In this document: positions 51,496 through 61,182 of the stretch, in pieces
Layout of the letters: each line of letters begins with the position of its first letter
Numbering within the stretch: the first letter of the stretch is position 1
Assembly (NCBI GenBank): GCA_900315265.1
Contig: OMYN01000009.1
Coordinates: forward strand, 62,001-126,000
Length of the DNA: 64,000 nucleotides
Direction: 5' to 3'
Source: an uncultured Eubacteriales bacterium
GTDB lineage: Bacteria > Bacillota > Clostridia > Lachnospirales > Bianqueaceae
Notes under the pieces: model-generated
The model's database searches: none
What the model was told of the DNA's origin: nothing
The model's input: only the letters and a program-made list of their open reading frames with translations
Made by a program: the position numbers and the translations under genes

Positions 51496-54400
51496 ATGAT
51501 TTACAGAGTCGGACTTGATATCGGATCGACGACCGTCAAGATCGCCGTCCTGGACGAAGAGGACCGGTTAGTTTACAGTGAATATAAGAGACATTTTGCC
51601 AATATTAAAGAAACCATCGCCGGTATCATCGGCCGGGCATACGATGCCTGCCTGAAGGGGCAGAAGGTAAGGATCAACGTCACCGGATCGGGCGGCCTGT
51701 CCGTGTCCAAGTGGCTCTCCATCCCCTTTGTGCAGGAGGTCATTGCTTCCACGACGACCGTTGAAAAGCTGGCTCCTTTGACCGATGTGGCCATCGAACT
51801 GGGAGGCGAGGATGCTAAGATCACTTATTTCGGCACCTCCATCGAACAGCGTATGAACGGTACCTGCGCCGGAGGCACGGGAGCATTTATCGATCAGATG
51901 GCAGGCCTTTTGCAGACCGACGCGGGCGGACTCAACAAGCTGGCGGAAAAGGCCACGACCATTTACCCCATAGCGGCCCGCTGCGGTGTTTTTGCCAAGA
52001 CCGACGTTCAGCCCATGATCAACGAGGGAGCTCCCAAAGAGGATATAGCCGCTTCCATTTTTCAGGCTGTTGTCAATCAGACCATTGCCGGACTGGCTCA
52101 GGGCAAACCGATCCGCGGCCATGTGGCTTTTCTGGGCGGCCCTTTGTATTTCCTGCCCCAACTGCGCCGGCGCTTTATCGAAACCCTGAAACTGACCCCC
52201 GACGAAGTCATCGTTCCCGAAAATCCTCAGCTTTTTGTAGCGATCGGGGCAGCCTACGCATCTGAAAAGAGTCCGGTCCTGGACTTTGATGCGATTTATC
52301 AGGCTACCAGAGACATGAACGGGGTGATCTCCCGCGAGATCCAGCGCCTGGAGCCTTTGTTCAAAGACGAAGCCGATTACCGGGCCTTCTGTGAACGCCA
52401 TGGCAAAGACCAGGTGGAGCGGGCCGATCTGTCCAAAGCCCAGGGACCTGTTTACCTGGGTATCGATGCCGGCTCGACCACGACAAAAGCAGTCCTGATG
52501 GATGAAAACTACCGCCTTTTGTATACCTTCTACGGCTCCAATGAAGGCAGTCCCATCGACAAGACCAAAGAGATCCTGGAAGACGTTTATTCCAAGATCC
52601 CCGAAAAGGCATATATTGCTGCAGCTGTTTCCACCGGTTACGGCGAAAAACTGGTTCAGACGGCCTTTCATGCCGATCTGGGCGAGATCGAGACTATGGC
52701 CCACTATAAGGCGGCGGAACATTTCCTGCCCGGCGTCGAGTTTATTCTGGATATAGGCGGCCAGGACATGAAATGCATCCGCGTCAAGGACGGCGTGATC
52801 CATGATATCCTGCTGAACGAAGCCTGCTCGTCGGGCTGCGGGTCCTTCCTGGAGAACTTTGCCCATTCGTTGAACATGCCTATCCGGGACTTTGCCAAAG
52901 CGGCCGTTTCGGCCAAAGAGCCGGTCGATCTTGGCAGCCGCTGCACGGTATTCATGAACAGCCGCGTCAAACAGGCTCAGAAGGAAGGCGCTTCGGTCGG
53001 CGATATCAGCGCAGGACTGTCTTATTCTGTCATCCGCAACGCGCTGCAGAAGGTCATCAAGATCCGTGATTACAGCAAAATGGGCCAGAAGATCATTGTA
53101 CAGGGAGGCACCTTCTACAATGATGCTGTCCTGATGGCCTTTGAGAAGATCACCGGACGCCAGATCGTCAGGCCGGATATTGCAGGCATCATGGGCGCTT
53201 ACGGATGCGCTATCATCGGCAAAGAGCGCATCGGGAGCCAGGGACGCAGCAAGATCATGAAGGCGGAGGAACTGAAAGAATTCTCCTACCATACCACTCA
53301 GCGCCGCTGCGGCAAGTGCGCTAACAACTGTCTTTTGACGATCAATGATTTTTCTTCCGGCGATCATCTGATCTCGGGCAACCGCTGCGAAAGAGGGGCG
53401 GGACTGGAGATCAGCAATACCGAGAAAAACCTGAATATCTATCACTATAAAGAGAAGAGGGTCTTTGACTATAAACCTTTGAAAAAGGAAGAGGCTCCCA
53501 TGGGACAGGTCGGGATCCCCAGGGCCCTCAACATGTACGAGAATTATCCTTTCTGGTTTACCTTCTTTACCAAGCTGGGCTTTCAGGTCATCCTGTCTCC
53601 CCGTACCAGTAAAAGGACCTTCGTCGACGGTATGGAGACCATTCCTTCCGAATCCGTCTGCTATCCTGCCAAGCTGACACACGGCCATGTCATGTGGCTG
53701 ATCAATCACGACATCAAGTTCATTTTCTACCCCTGTGTTCCTCTGGAGCGCCAGTTAGATGAAAAATCGGACAACCATTACAACTGCCCCATCGTTACCT
53801 CTTATCCCGAAACCATTAAAAACAATATCGAAGCCATTCAGGAAAAGAATGTGACCTTTATGAACCCCTTCCTGAACCTGGCCAATGCGGACAGTGTCAA
53901 GAAAGAACTGTATAAGGCCTTGAGCCCCAAGTATCCCTCTCTGTCAAAAGGAAAGGTCGACGACGCGGTGGATGCCGCATATCAGGAACTGGCTCAGTAT
54001 CATTCTGATGTAGTCGACAAGGGAGCCCAGATCCTCAAAGAGATGAGGGAAAAGAAGATGCACGGCATCGTTCTGGCAGGCCGGCCCTATCATGTCGATC
54101 CGGAGATCAATCACGGACTGGATAAGATCATTACCGAACTGGATATGGCCGTGCTGTCGGAGGATTCGGTCGCCGAAAAGGCAGACCTTCAGCGTCCTCT
54201 CAGGGTCCTGGACCAGTGGAGCTATCATTCCCGTCTGTATGACGCAGCCGAGTACGTGGGCCATCAGAAAGATCTGGAGCTGGTACAGCTTTTTAGTTTC
54301 GGCTGCGGAGTCGACGCCGTCACCACCGATCAGGTAAGCGAGATCCTGGAGAGCCACAACAAGTCCTATACCATGATCAAGATCGACGAGGGATCGAACC

Positions 54401-55782
54401 TGGGCGCCATCCGTATCCGTCTGCGCTCGCTGAAAGCTTCGATCGAAGAGAAAGAGCGCAAGAACGGCGGCCTCTTCGTGTGCCCGGACGAAACGCCTTA
54501 TACCTTTAAGAAAGTCATGTTCACCAAGGAGATGAAGGAGGCCGGTTATACCATCCTGGCTCCCCAGATGTCTCCCATCCACTTCACTCTGATGCAGCAT
54601 GCCTTCAAAAAGTCCGGCTATCATGTAGAGGTCCTTCCCTCCATCGATCATGAAGCCATCAACTACGGCCTGAGATACGTCAATAACGATGCCTGCTATC
54701 CGTCGATCCTGGTAGCGGGACAGATGATGAGCGCTATCAAGAGCGGCAAATATGATCCTCATAAGATCGTACTGGCGATCACGCAGACCGGCGGCGGCTG
54801 CCGGGCTTCCAATTATGTCGGCTTCATCCGCAAGATGCTGAACGATTCCGGCTACGGGTATATCCCGGTCATGGCTATATCAGCGGGCGGTATCGAAAAG
54901 CATCCCGGCTGGAACGAAGATATCGGTATGGCTAACCGCGCTTTGATGGCTTTCGTTTACGGAGACGTGCTGATGAGGCTTTTATACCGGCAGCGTCCCT
55001 ATGAACAGGAGCCGGGAAGCGCCAACGCCCTCTACGAAAAGTGGAACAAGATCTGCTGCGACAATGTCGAGGACGGGAATCTGGCCACTTACCATAAAAA
55101 TATCAAAAACATGATCCGGGAGTTCGCCGAACTGCCCATCAAGGACATCAAAAAGCCCCGGGTCGGGATCGTCGGCGAGATCCTGATCAAGTTCCATCCT
55201 ACCGGCAACAACCAGCTGGTTGATGTTCTGGAAAGCGAAGGCGCGGAGGCCGTTGTACCGGATCTTCTGGACTTTTTCCTGTACAGTGCTTACAACGCTA
55301 ATTTCAAGACGGAGCATTACGGGTTCAGTAAGAAATCCAGCGTGATCAACAATCTGGGCATCCGTCTGATCGAACAGTACCGCTCCTATGCTAAAAAGGA
55401 GCTGGGTAAATACCCGCGTTTCGGCCAGCCCAATACCATTCAGGAAAAGGCAAAACTGGTCGATGGTATTATGTCCCTGGGCAACCAGACCGGCGAAGGG
55501 TGGCTTTTGACTTCAGAAATGATCGAGCTGATGGAAGAGGGGGTCAACAACATCGTGGCCGTGCAGCCTTTTGCCTGCCTGCCCAATCATATTGTCGCCA
55601 AATCCATGTTCAAGACTGTCCGCAATCACTATCCCATGGCTAATATTGCTGCGGTCGACTATGATCCGGGAGCCTCCGAAGTCAACCAGCTCAACCGTAT
55701 CAAATTGATGCTGGCCGTGGCTTTTAAGAACCTGGAAAAAGATGAGCAGAAGTCGGGGGCAGCCAATGGCACTGACGATTGA
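51496..55782 (+). CDS. 2-hydroxyacyl-CoA dehydratase activase-related giant protein
   Basis: Protein of 1428 residues with four parts. The first ASKHA ATPase (1-275) has GLDIGSTTVKIAVLDE and CAGGTGAFIDQM. The second (about 320-590) has YLGIDAGSTTTKAVLM, ILDIGGQDMKCI and NEACSSGCGSFLENFA. A DUF2229 part (about 670-900) has GIPRALNMYENYPFWFTFF and IPSESVCYPAKLTHGH. The C-terminal HgdB-like region includes GGGCRASNYVGFIRKML. Proteins of this size and order are common in Clostridia and are annotated as activase-related; the reaction is unproven. A dehydratase-like electron-transfer role is likely. The HAD gene starts before its stop, so they are coupled. Confidence 0.9.
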   Translation: MIYRVGLDIGSTTVKIAVLDEEDRLVYSEYKRHFANIKETIAGIIGRAYDACLKGQKVRINVTGSGGLSVSKWLSIPFVQEVIASTTTVEKLAPLTDVAIELGGEDAKITYFGTSIEQRMNGTCAGGTGAFIDQMAGLLQTDAGGLNKLAEKATTIYPIAARCGVFAKTDVQPMINEGAPKEDIAASIFQAVVNQTIAGLAQGKPIRGHVAFLGGPLYFLPQLRRRFIETLKLTPDEVIVPENPQLFVAIGAAYASEKSPVLDFDAIYQATRDMNGVISREIQRLEPLFKDEADYRAFCERHGKDQVERADLSKAQGPVYLGIDAGSTTTKAVLMDENYRLLYTFYGSNEGSPIDKTKEILEDVYSKIPEKAYIAAAVSTGYGEKLVQTAFHADLGEIETMAHYKAAEHFLPGVEFILDIGGQDMKCIRVKDGVIHDILLNEACSSGCGSFLENFAHSLNMPIRDFAKAAVSAKEPVDLGSRCTVFMNSRVKQAQKEGASVGDISAGLSYSVIRNALQKVIKIRDYSKMGQKIIVQGGTFYNDAVLMAFEKITGRQIVRPDIAGIMGAYGCAIIGKERIGSQGRSKIMKAEELKEFSYHTTQRRCGKCANNCLLTINDFSSGDHLISGNRCERGAGLEISNTEKNLNIYHYKEKRVFDYKPLKKEEAPMGQVGIPRALNMYENYPFWFTFFTKLGFQVILSPRTSKRTFVDGMETIPSESVCYPAKLTHGHVMWLINHDIKFIFYPCVPLERQLDEKSDNHYNCPIVTSYPETIKNNIEAIQEKNVTFMNPFLNLANADSVKKELYKALSPKYPSLSKGKVDDAVDAAYQELAQYHSDVVDKGAQILKEMREKKMHGIVLAGRPYHVDPEINHGLDKIITELDMAVLSEDSVAEKADLQRPLRVLDQWSYHSRLYDAAEYVGHQKDLELVQLFSFGCGVDAVTTDQVSEILESHNKSYTMIKIDEGSNLGAIRIRLRSLKASIEEKERKNGGLFVCPDETPYTFKKVMFTKEMKEAGYTILAPQMSPIHFTLMQHAFKKSGYHVEVLPSIDHEAINYGLRYVNNDACYPSILVAGQMMSAIKSGKYDPHKIVLAITQTGGGCRASNYVGFIRKMLNDSGYGYIPVMAISAGGIEKHPGWNEDIGMANRALMAFVYGDVLMRLLYRQRPYEQEPGSANALYEKWNKICCDNVEDGNLATYHKNIKNMIREFAELPIKDIKKPRVGIVGEILIKFHPTGNNQLVDVLESEGAEAVVPDLLDFFLYSAYNANFKTEHYGFSKKSSVINNLGIRLIEQYRSYAKKELGKYPRFGQPNTIQEKAKLVDGIMSLGNQTGEGWLLTSEMIELMEEGVNNIVAVQPFACLPNHIVAKSMFKTVRNHYPMANIAAVDYDPGASEVNQLNRIKLMLAVAFKNLEKDEQKSGAANGTDD

Positions 55783-56467
55783 CCGCCAGGGCCTTTTGGA
55801 TCTTGCCTTCGACCGATTTGACGGCATCATTTTCGACATGGACGGGACCCTGGTGGACTCCATGGGCATCTGGTATGACATCGACGTGGACTTCTTGAAA
55901 AAGCGGGGCATCGTCATGGACCGCTCCTATAATGATGCGGTCAAGACGATGAAACTGGAAGAGGCCGCCGACTACACCATCCGCCGCTACGGGCTGAGGG
56001 AAGCCCCCGGGGACATCGTGCAGGAATGGATCGACATGGCGACCTACCAGTACCGTTATAAGATCCCTATGAAAGAGGGGGCCATTGACCTTCTCAAAGC
56101 CCTGACCGGTCTAAAAAGAACCGAAAAAGACGGAAGTATCAGAAGGTTGAAATTGTCCCTGGCTACGGTTTCCATTAAGGAATTCGTTGAGGCGGCGTTC
56201 CAGGCCCACTCCTTCGGCCGGTATTTCGATGCTGTCGAAGATGTTACCAAGGTCAGCCGCGGCAAGGATTCACCGGAACTCTACTTAAAAGCGGCTCATG
56301 ATATGGGCCTTGAGGCCAAACGCTGTTTAGTCGTGGAGGATGCTCTTCAGGGCATTCAGACCGCTGAGGCGGCAGGCTTTGTTACCTGTGCTGTCGATGA
56401 GCCTCTTGCACGGCCTCAAATCGGGCAGATCTTGGAAGCCGTCGACTACTACCTTCCTCATCTGTAA
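55766..56467 (+). CDS. HAD family hydrolase (beta-phosphoglucomutase-like)
   Basis: Protein of 233 residues. Motif I is FDGIIFDMDGTLVDSM with the nucleophile Asp, motif II Thr/Ser is in KLSLATVSIKEFVE, and motifs III/IV are in SRGKDSPELYLKAA and CLVVEDALQGIQTAEAAG. It removes or moves phosphate on a small metabolite; the substrate is unknown. ATG 55766 is preceded by a GGGGGC run; ATG 55742, deeper in the upstream gene, is also possible. It overlaps the giant activase gene by 17 bases. Confidence 0.88.
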   Translation: MALTIDRQGLLDLAFDRFDGIIFDMDGTLVDSMGIWYDIDVDFLKKRGIVMDRSYNDAVKTMKLEEAADYTIRRYGLREAPGDIVQEWIDMATYQYRYKIPMKEGAIDLLKALTGLKRTEKDGSIRRLKLSLATVSIKEFVEAAFQAHSFGRYFDAVEDVTKVSRGKDSPELYLKAAHDMGLEAKRCLVVEDALQGIQTAEAAGFVTCAVDEPLARPQIGQILEAVDYYLPHL

Positions 56468-56487
56468 AGGAAGGCAGGAATAAGAGC

Positions 56488-57060
56488 ATGAGTTTCAGTG
56501 AATTTTTCTACACCTACATAGCTATTTTTACGCCCGACCGCCTGGCCGGGCTTTTAGTTGTCAGCGCCGCGGTCGTCGTAGCCTTTGCCCTGATCCGTCG
56601 CATCAGCCGCATGAGTGCCCGCCAGAGCATTCTTTTATGTCTGGCTATGATCTATGTCTTCTGTATCTATTTTGTGACGGTTTTTTCAAGACCTTTGGAG
56701 TCCGGCGTCGCCGTATTCAGGCCTTTTGAATCCTACCGGGCCGCCCTCCGCTACCATAGCCTTACCATCCTGGAATATGATCTGCTGAACGTTTTGGTCC
56801 TGGTGCCGCTGGGGGTCCTTTTGGAAGAGGCCTCGGGCCAGGCGTCCCGGCAGCTGGCAAAACGGGCGGTCGGCTGGATCACCCTGCTGGGAGCACTGAT
56901 ATCCCTTAGTATCGAGATCCTGCAATATGTACTTAAGTGCGGGGTTTTTGAAACAGATGATATCATTCATAATACTCTGGGTGCTTTTCTTGCTGCTTTT
57001 GTGTGGTATCATATACGCAGACGGTGCCGCCGCTGGAATCAGGGCAGCCGTCCAACTTAA
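56488..57060 (+). CDS. VanZ family membrane protein
   Basis: Membrane protein of 190 residues with about five hydrophobic segments. The VanZ pattern is visible in YVFCIYFVTVFSRPL, FRPFESYR, YDLLNVLVLVPLGVLL, SIEILQYVLKCGVFETDDIIHNTLGAFLA. Some VanZ proteins give low-level glycopeptide tolerance, but most, like this one outside a van cluster, have unknown roles. It follows the HAD gene by 20 bases. Confidence 0.85.
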   Translation: MSFSEFFYTYIAIFTPDRLAGLLVVSAAVVVAFALIRRISRMSARQSILLCLAMIYVFCIYFVTVFSRPLESGVAVFRPFESYRAALRYHSLTILEYDLLNVLVLVPLGVLLEEASGQASRQLAKRAVGWITLLGALISLSIEILQYVLKCGVFETDDIIHNTLGAFLAAFVWYHIRRRCRRWNQGSRPT

Positions 57061-57083
57061 GGCATGAAAAGAGGTAACTTATC

Positions 57084-58058
57084 ATGTGTACCTGCGCTAC
57101 GTACACAACGAAGGATCATTACTTCGGACGCAACCTTGACCTGGAATATTCCTATCACGAACAGGTAACCGTTGCTCCCCGTAATTTTCCTTTCCGTTTT
57201 CGTCACGAACCGGCTCTTGAGCAGCATGCGGCTCTGATCGGCATGGCCTTTGTCATCAAGGGCTATCCCTTGTTTTACGATGCGATCAATGAAAAGGGTC
57301 TGGGTATGGCCGGTTTGAATTTTCCGTATAACTGTGATTTCAGACCTGCCGGACAGACAGGCAGAAATATCGCCTCGTTTGAACTGATCCCCTATATACT
57401 GGGTCAGGCTTCAACGGTCGGTCAGGCAAAAGAGATGCTTTCGGACCTTACAATAACGGATGATGCTTTTGCTCCGACCCTTCCCCCGAACCCGCTTCAT
57501 TGGATGATCGCGGATAAGGACCAGGTGATCGTGGTTGAGCAGACCAAGAAAGGCTTGACCGTATACGATAACCCGGTTGGAGTCATGACCAATAACCCCA
57601 CCTTTGATATGCAGATGAACCGCCTGGCAGATTATCGTAATCTGACAGCTAAAGAAGGAACTGATACCTTCGGACCGGGACTGGAACTGTTCCCTTACAG
57701 CCGGGGCATGGGTGCCGTCGGACTTCCGGGCGATCTATCTTCCGCTTCCCGGTTTGCCAAGGTTGCCTTTACCAAAATGAATTCCGTATCAGCCGATGAC
57801 GAAGATTCCAGCGTCAGCCAGTTTTTCCATATCCTGCACAGTGTCGAACAGCAGCGAGGCTGCTGCTGCCTGGGCGAGGACAAATACGAGATCACCATCT
57901 ATTCGTCCTGCTGCAATCTGGATAAGGGTATTTATTACTATACGACCTATGATAACAGCGCCATCAATGCCGTGGATATGCACAAGGAAGATCTGGACGC
58001 GGATCAGGTAATTGCTTATGACCTGATCAAAAAAGAGCAGATCAATTTCCAAAACTAA
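57084..58058 (+). CDS. Choloylglycine hydrolase family protein, probable bile salt hydrolase
   Basis: Ntn-type amidase of 324 residues. Cys2 becomes the N-terminal nucleophile after Met removal (MCTCATYTT). R16 and D19 lie in FGRNLDLEY, matching R18 and D21 of known enzymes. An Asn is in GMAGLNFPYN, the Asn of the oxyanion site is in VGVMTNNPTFDMQ and the catalytic Arg is in SSASRFAKVAF. The C-terminal YSSCCNLDKGIYYYTTYDNSAINA is close to bile salt hydrolases as I recall them. It would deconjugate taurine or glycine bile salts in the gut; penicillin V acylase or N-acyl-lactone activity is the alternative. GAGG lies upstream, and a terminator follows. Confidence 0.88.
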   Translation: MCTCATYTTKDHYFGRNLDLEYSYHEQVTVAPRNFPFRFRHEPALEQHAALIGMAFVIKGYPLFYDAINEKGLGMAGLNFPYNCDFRPAGQTGRNIASFELIPYILGQASTVGQAKEMLSDLTITDDAFAPTLPPNPLHWMIADKDQVIVVEQTKKGLTVYDNPVGVMTNNPTFDMQMNRLADYRNLTAKEGTDTFGPGLELFPYSRGMGAVGLPGDLSSASRFAKVAFTKMNSVSADDEDSSVSQFFHILHSVEQQRGCCCLGEDKYEITIYSSCCNLDKGIYYYTTYDNSAINAVDMHKEDLDADQVIAYDLIKKEQINFQN

Positions 58059-58100
58059 GGATGCCGCCCGGTATCTGTCCTGTTGAATATTAAAAAACAT

Positions 58101-58155
58101 AAAAGTTCCCGGTCCCTCTGAGCTGGCTTAACAGCCCGAAGACCGGGAACTTTTT
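58101..58155. terminator. Bidirectional terminator between bile salt hydrolase and FAD protein genes
   Basis: AAAAGTTCCCGGTC pairs with GACCGGGAACTTTT around a structured loop, followed by T on both strands. It serves both convergent genes. Confidence 0.88.
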
Positions 58156-58169
58156 GATGCGGATCCATT

Positions 58170-59840
58170 TTACTGCAGAGTTTTCAGATAGAGCTCAGCC
58201 ATTTTCAGGCCGTCGATCGCAGCGGAGGTGATGCCTCCGGCATAGCCGGCTCCTTCGCCCATAGGATAAAGACCGGACGGACAGCCTTCCAGGATCGAGG
58301 CCTGGCCGGTCAGGCTGTCCCGGACGATGCGGACAGGAGAAGAACTTCGGGATTCGACGCCGGTCAGGATAGCGTCCGGCCGGTCAAACCCATGAATCTT
58401 CGTCCCAAAATAGGGAAGGCCTTCCCTAAGAGACCTGGTCACGTAATCCGGCAGGATTTGAGTAAGGTCGGACGGAGTGACCTTTCCGGTGAAACTGGGA
58501 CGGACGTCCCCCAGAGAAGCCGCAGTGCTGGCTTTTCCGGCTAAAAGATCGCCGACGGTCTGGATGGGAGCGGCATAGGTGGATCCTCCCAGACGGAAGG
58601 CAGCCTGCTCAAGGTCACGCTGGAAATAGCAGCCGCTCAGCACGCCGCCGGCCTTACGGTAAGAGGCGTAATCTTCCGGTGTGATCCCGACCAGAAGAGC
58701 GCTGTTGCTGTTTTCAGCGTCACGGGCGTAGTTGCTCATGCCATTGGTGACGACGGAATCCGGCTCGGAGGCGGAAGCGATGACATAACCGCCCGGGCAC
58801 ATGCAGAAGGTATAGAGGGAACGGCCGAAACTGGTGTGATAGGCTAATTTATAACTGGCCGCTCCCAGATAGGGGCTGCCGGCAAAATCCTTGTACTGAT
58901 CCCGGTCGATCATTTGCCTGGGATGCTCGATCCTGACGCCGATCGCAAAGGACTTTTCTTCCATATAGACGTGACGGCTCACCAGCATGGAGAAGGTGTC
59001 GCGGGCGCTGTGGCCGATGGCCAAAAACAGGGCATCGGTATCGACCGTTTCCTGTTTTCCCTGGTGAGTCACCACGATGCCGCTGACCCGTCCGCCGGTA
59101 ACGACCAGATCATCCAGGCGGGTGGAAAAGCGGATAGTGCCGCCCAGGGATTCGATCTGCTGGCGGATGGCTTTGACGGCTGTCTGCAGACGGTCGGTGC
59201 CGATGTGGGGCTTGGCGTCGTAGAGGATCTCCTCAGGGGCGCCGGCCTTGACGAATTCTTCCATGACCATGTGGCCGGCGTGGGAGGGATCTTTGATCAG
59301 AGTGTTGACTTTGCCGTCCGAAAAAGCTCCTGCCCCGCCTTCGCCGAACTGAACGTTGGATTCGGGATCCAGGATCTGACTGGTGAAAAAGGTCTTGGTG
59401 TCCAGGCGCCGCTGCTCGACAGGCTGTCCCCGCTCGATCACGATGGGGCAGAGCCCTTTTTTGGCTAATGCCAGAGCGCAGAAAAGGCCGGCCGGGCCCA
59501 TTCCGACGACCACGGGAGGAAGGTCCGGCTTTTTACGGATGTCCGGCAGCTGATAAGGAGCCGGGACCTGTATGATCTGAGCGTGCAGGCGGTTTTTTAC
59601 GGCCCGTTTGACTACCTTTTCTTCTTTTGCGCAGTCAACGTCGACCGTGTAAACAAAGTGGGGCTGGGCAGGCCCCTTTTGACGGGCGCTTCCCCGGTGG
59701 ACGCGGGCGTCGACGGAGCGGCGGACGATGGTATAAGTCATGGGATGCAGGGCCGAAATACCCAGTTTCTGCCTCAGTGCATCTTCAAAATCCTTTCCCC
59801 GGCAGCTGACGGGAAAGGTAAGTTCTGTTATTCGTATCAT
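58170..59840 (-). CDS. FAD-dependent oxidoreductase-like protein (COG2509 type)
   Basis: Protein of 556 residues. An N-terminal domain (1-95) is followed by a dinucleotide fold PPVVVGMGPAGLFCALALAKKG (GxGxxG) with the acidic end VIERG. Later come FGEGGAGAFSDGKVNTL, ALFLAIGHSARDTF, CPGGYVIASASEPD and the C-terminal FAD site YPMGEGAGYAGGITSAAIDGL. The reaction is unknown; it is often called an uncharacterised FAD-dependent dehydrogenase. ATG 59840 was chosen with GAGGAA upstream; the frame continues 16 codons beyond it. Confidence 0.88.
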   Translation of the reverse strand: MIRITELTFPVSCRGKDFEDALRQKLGISALHPMTYTIVRRSVDARVHRGSARQKGPAQPHFVYTVDVDCAKEEKVVKRAVKNRLHAQIIQVPAPYQLPDIRKKPDLPPVVVGMGPAGLFCALALAKKGLCPIVIERGQPVEQRRLDTKTFFTSQILDPESNVQFGEGGAGAFSDGKVNTLIKDPSHAGHMVMEEFVKAGAPEEILYDAKPHIGTDRLQTAVKAIRQQIESLGGTIRFSTRLDDLVVTGGRVSGIVVTHQGKQETVDTDALFLAIGHSARDTFSMLVSRHVYMEEKSFAIGVRIEHPRQMIDRDQYKDFAGSPYLGAASYKLAYHTSFGRSLYTFCMCPGGYVIASASEPDSVVTNGMSNYARDAENSNSALLVGITPEDYASYRKAGGVLSGCYFQRDLEQAAFRLGGSTYAAPIQTVGDLLAGKASTAASLGDVRPSFTGKVTPSDLTQILPDYVTRSLREGLPYFGTKIHGFDRPDAILTGVESRSSSPVRIVRDSLTGQASILEGCPSGLYPMGEGAGYAGGITSAAIDGLKMAELYLKTLQ

Positions 59841-60035
59841 AAGTTCCTCGACAAGGAAATAAATCCTGCAGGCAATATGCAGCTGCATATTGCAGCTGGC
59901 GGCTGGATCGTTGCCGGTCCATCAAGTATAGCGGACAGAACCGGACTTGGCAAGCGTAACGGCCCCTATGCTTTACAGGCCGCCGGTTTGATGATAAAAT
60001 CAATGGATGCATAATGATTGTCGGAGGTTATTCCC

Positions 60036-60920
60036 ATGAAAAGTATGACCGGGTTCGGCCGGGGCGAAGCAGAGGATCAGGGCCGTCTGTTTGTCGTGGA
60101 AATCAAAACGGTCAATAACCGGTTCCTGGAAACAAATGTGCGGATAGGCCGTCAGCTGTCCGCTCTGGAGCTAATGGTCCGCGATCAGATCCGCAGCCGC
60201 TTATCCCGCGGTAAGGTCGATGTTTCGATCCAGTATGAAAACCATTCGGATCAGCAAGGACAGGTCTGGATCAATCAGGCCAAGATGAAGGCCTATGTTG
60301 AAAACCTCCGTCAGGCGGCGGCAGAGGCCGGGGTCGAGGACGACCTGAAGCTGAGCCACCTTCTGACTCTGCCGGATGTGATCGAATCCAAGCCTGCCGA
60401 CGATGATCCGGAAGCGCTGGGGGCCCTTCTGGAAAAGGCTCTCGGTCAGGCCCTGGACCATCTGGAGGAAATGAGAGAAAAAGAGGGAGAGACCCTGCAC
60501 AAGGACTTTTCCGATAAACTGGACCAGCTGGAGGCTATAGTCGTTACGGTCGAGGAAAGAGCTCCCCTAGTCGTTACCAATTATAAAGAAAAATTATATG
60601 CCCGCCTGGATCAGTATCTGGACCCCGAAAAGACAGCCGAGGTCGATCCGGGACGGCTGGAGACGGAGATCACGATCTTTTCGGACCGCTGCTGCATCGA
60701 TGAAGAACTGACCAGGCTGCACAGTCATATCGGCCAGTTCCGCCAGCTTCTTAAAAGTCAGGAACCGGTGGGAAGGCAGCTGGATTTTCTGACTCAGGAA
60801 CTCAACCGGGAGACCAATACCATTGCTTCCAAGTCCAACGATCTGGAAATCACCAGAAATGCCCTGGCTATGAAGAATCTGATCGAAAAGATCCGCGAGC
60901 AGATCCAGAATATCGAATAA
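60036..60920 (+). CDS. YicC family endoribonuclease-like protein
   Basis: Protein of 294 residues. The N-terminal family motif is MKSMTGFGRGEAED, with KTVNNRFLETNVRI, and the C-terminal DUF1732 part has EITIFSDRCCIDEELTRLHSHI and GRQLDFLTQELNRETNTIASKSND. YicC proteins are endoribonucleases in studied bacteria. CGGAGG lies 10-15 bases before ATG 60036; the longer frame adds 6 codons. It heads the conserved yicC-remA-gmk-rpoZ-priA order. Confidence 0.93.
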   Translation: MKSMTGFGRGEAEDQGRLFVVEIKTVNNRFLETNVRIGRQLSALELMVRDQIRSRLSRGKVDVSIQYENHSDQQGQVWINQAKMKAYVENLRQAAAEAGVEDDLKLSHLLTLPDVIESKPADDDPEALGALLEKALGQALDHLEEMREKEGETLHKDFSDKLDQLEAIVVTVEERAPLVVTNYKEKLYARLDQYLDPEKTAEVDPGRLETEITIFSDRCCIDEELTRLHSHIGQFRQLLKSQEPVGRQLDFLTQELNRETNTIASKSNDLEITRNALAMKNLIEKIREQIQNIE

Positions 60921-60932
60921 AAGGGGAAAAAT

Positions 60933-61181
60933 ATGGAGACCATCAATATCGGATTCGGGGGTATCGTCAGCGCGTCTCATGTGATCTGCGTTTTGAGTCC
61001 GGATTCCGCTCCGATCCGCAGGAGGATCCAGTCGGAAAAAGAAAACGGCCGTCTGATCGATGCTACTTACGGGCGTAAAATACGGTCGGTGATCATCTGC
61101 GATTCCGACCAGATCATAGTCAGTGCGATCGCTCCCGAGACGATTTCTCTGCGTATGAGCGAAAACAAGGGGAGGAACTGA
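60933..61181 (+). CDS. remA: Extracellular matrix regulator RemA (DUF370)
   Basis: DNA-binding protein of 82 residues. The sequence INIGFGGIVSASHVICVLSP and a later YGRKIRSVIICDSDQIIVSA are characteristic of RemA/DUF370. In Bacillus it activates biofilm matrix genes. Here it keeps the usual place between yicC and gmk, with an 11-base gap upstream and one base before gmk. Confidence 0.92.
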   Translation: METINIGFGGIVSASHVICVLSPDSAPIRRRIQSEKENGRLIDATYGRKIRSVIICDSDQIIVSAIAPETISLRMSENKGRN

Positions 61182-61182
61182 T

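Noticed and set aside
51568-53709. 713-codon open frame on the minus strand
   Set aside because: It lies wholly inside the giant activase gene, has no ribosome binding site and no recognisable domain; the plus-strand protein has clear ATPase motifs. It arises from codon bias.
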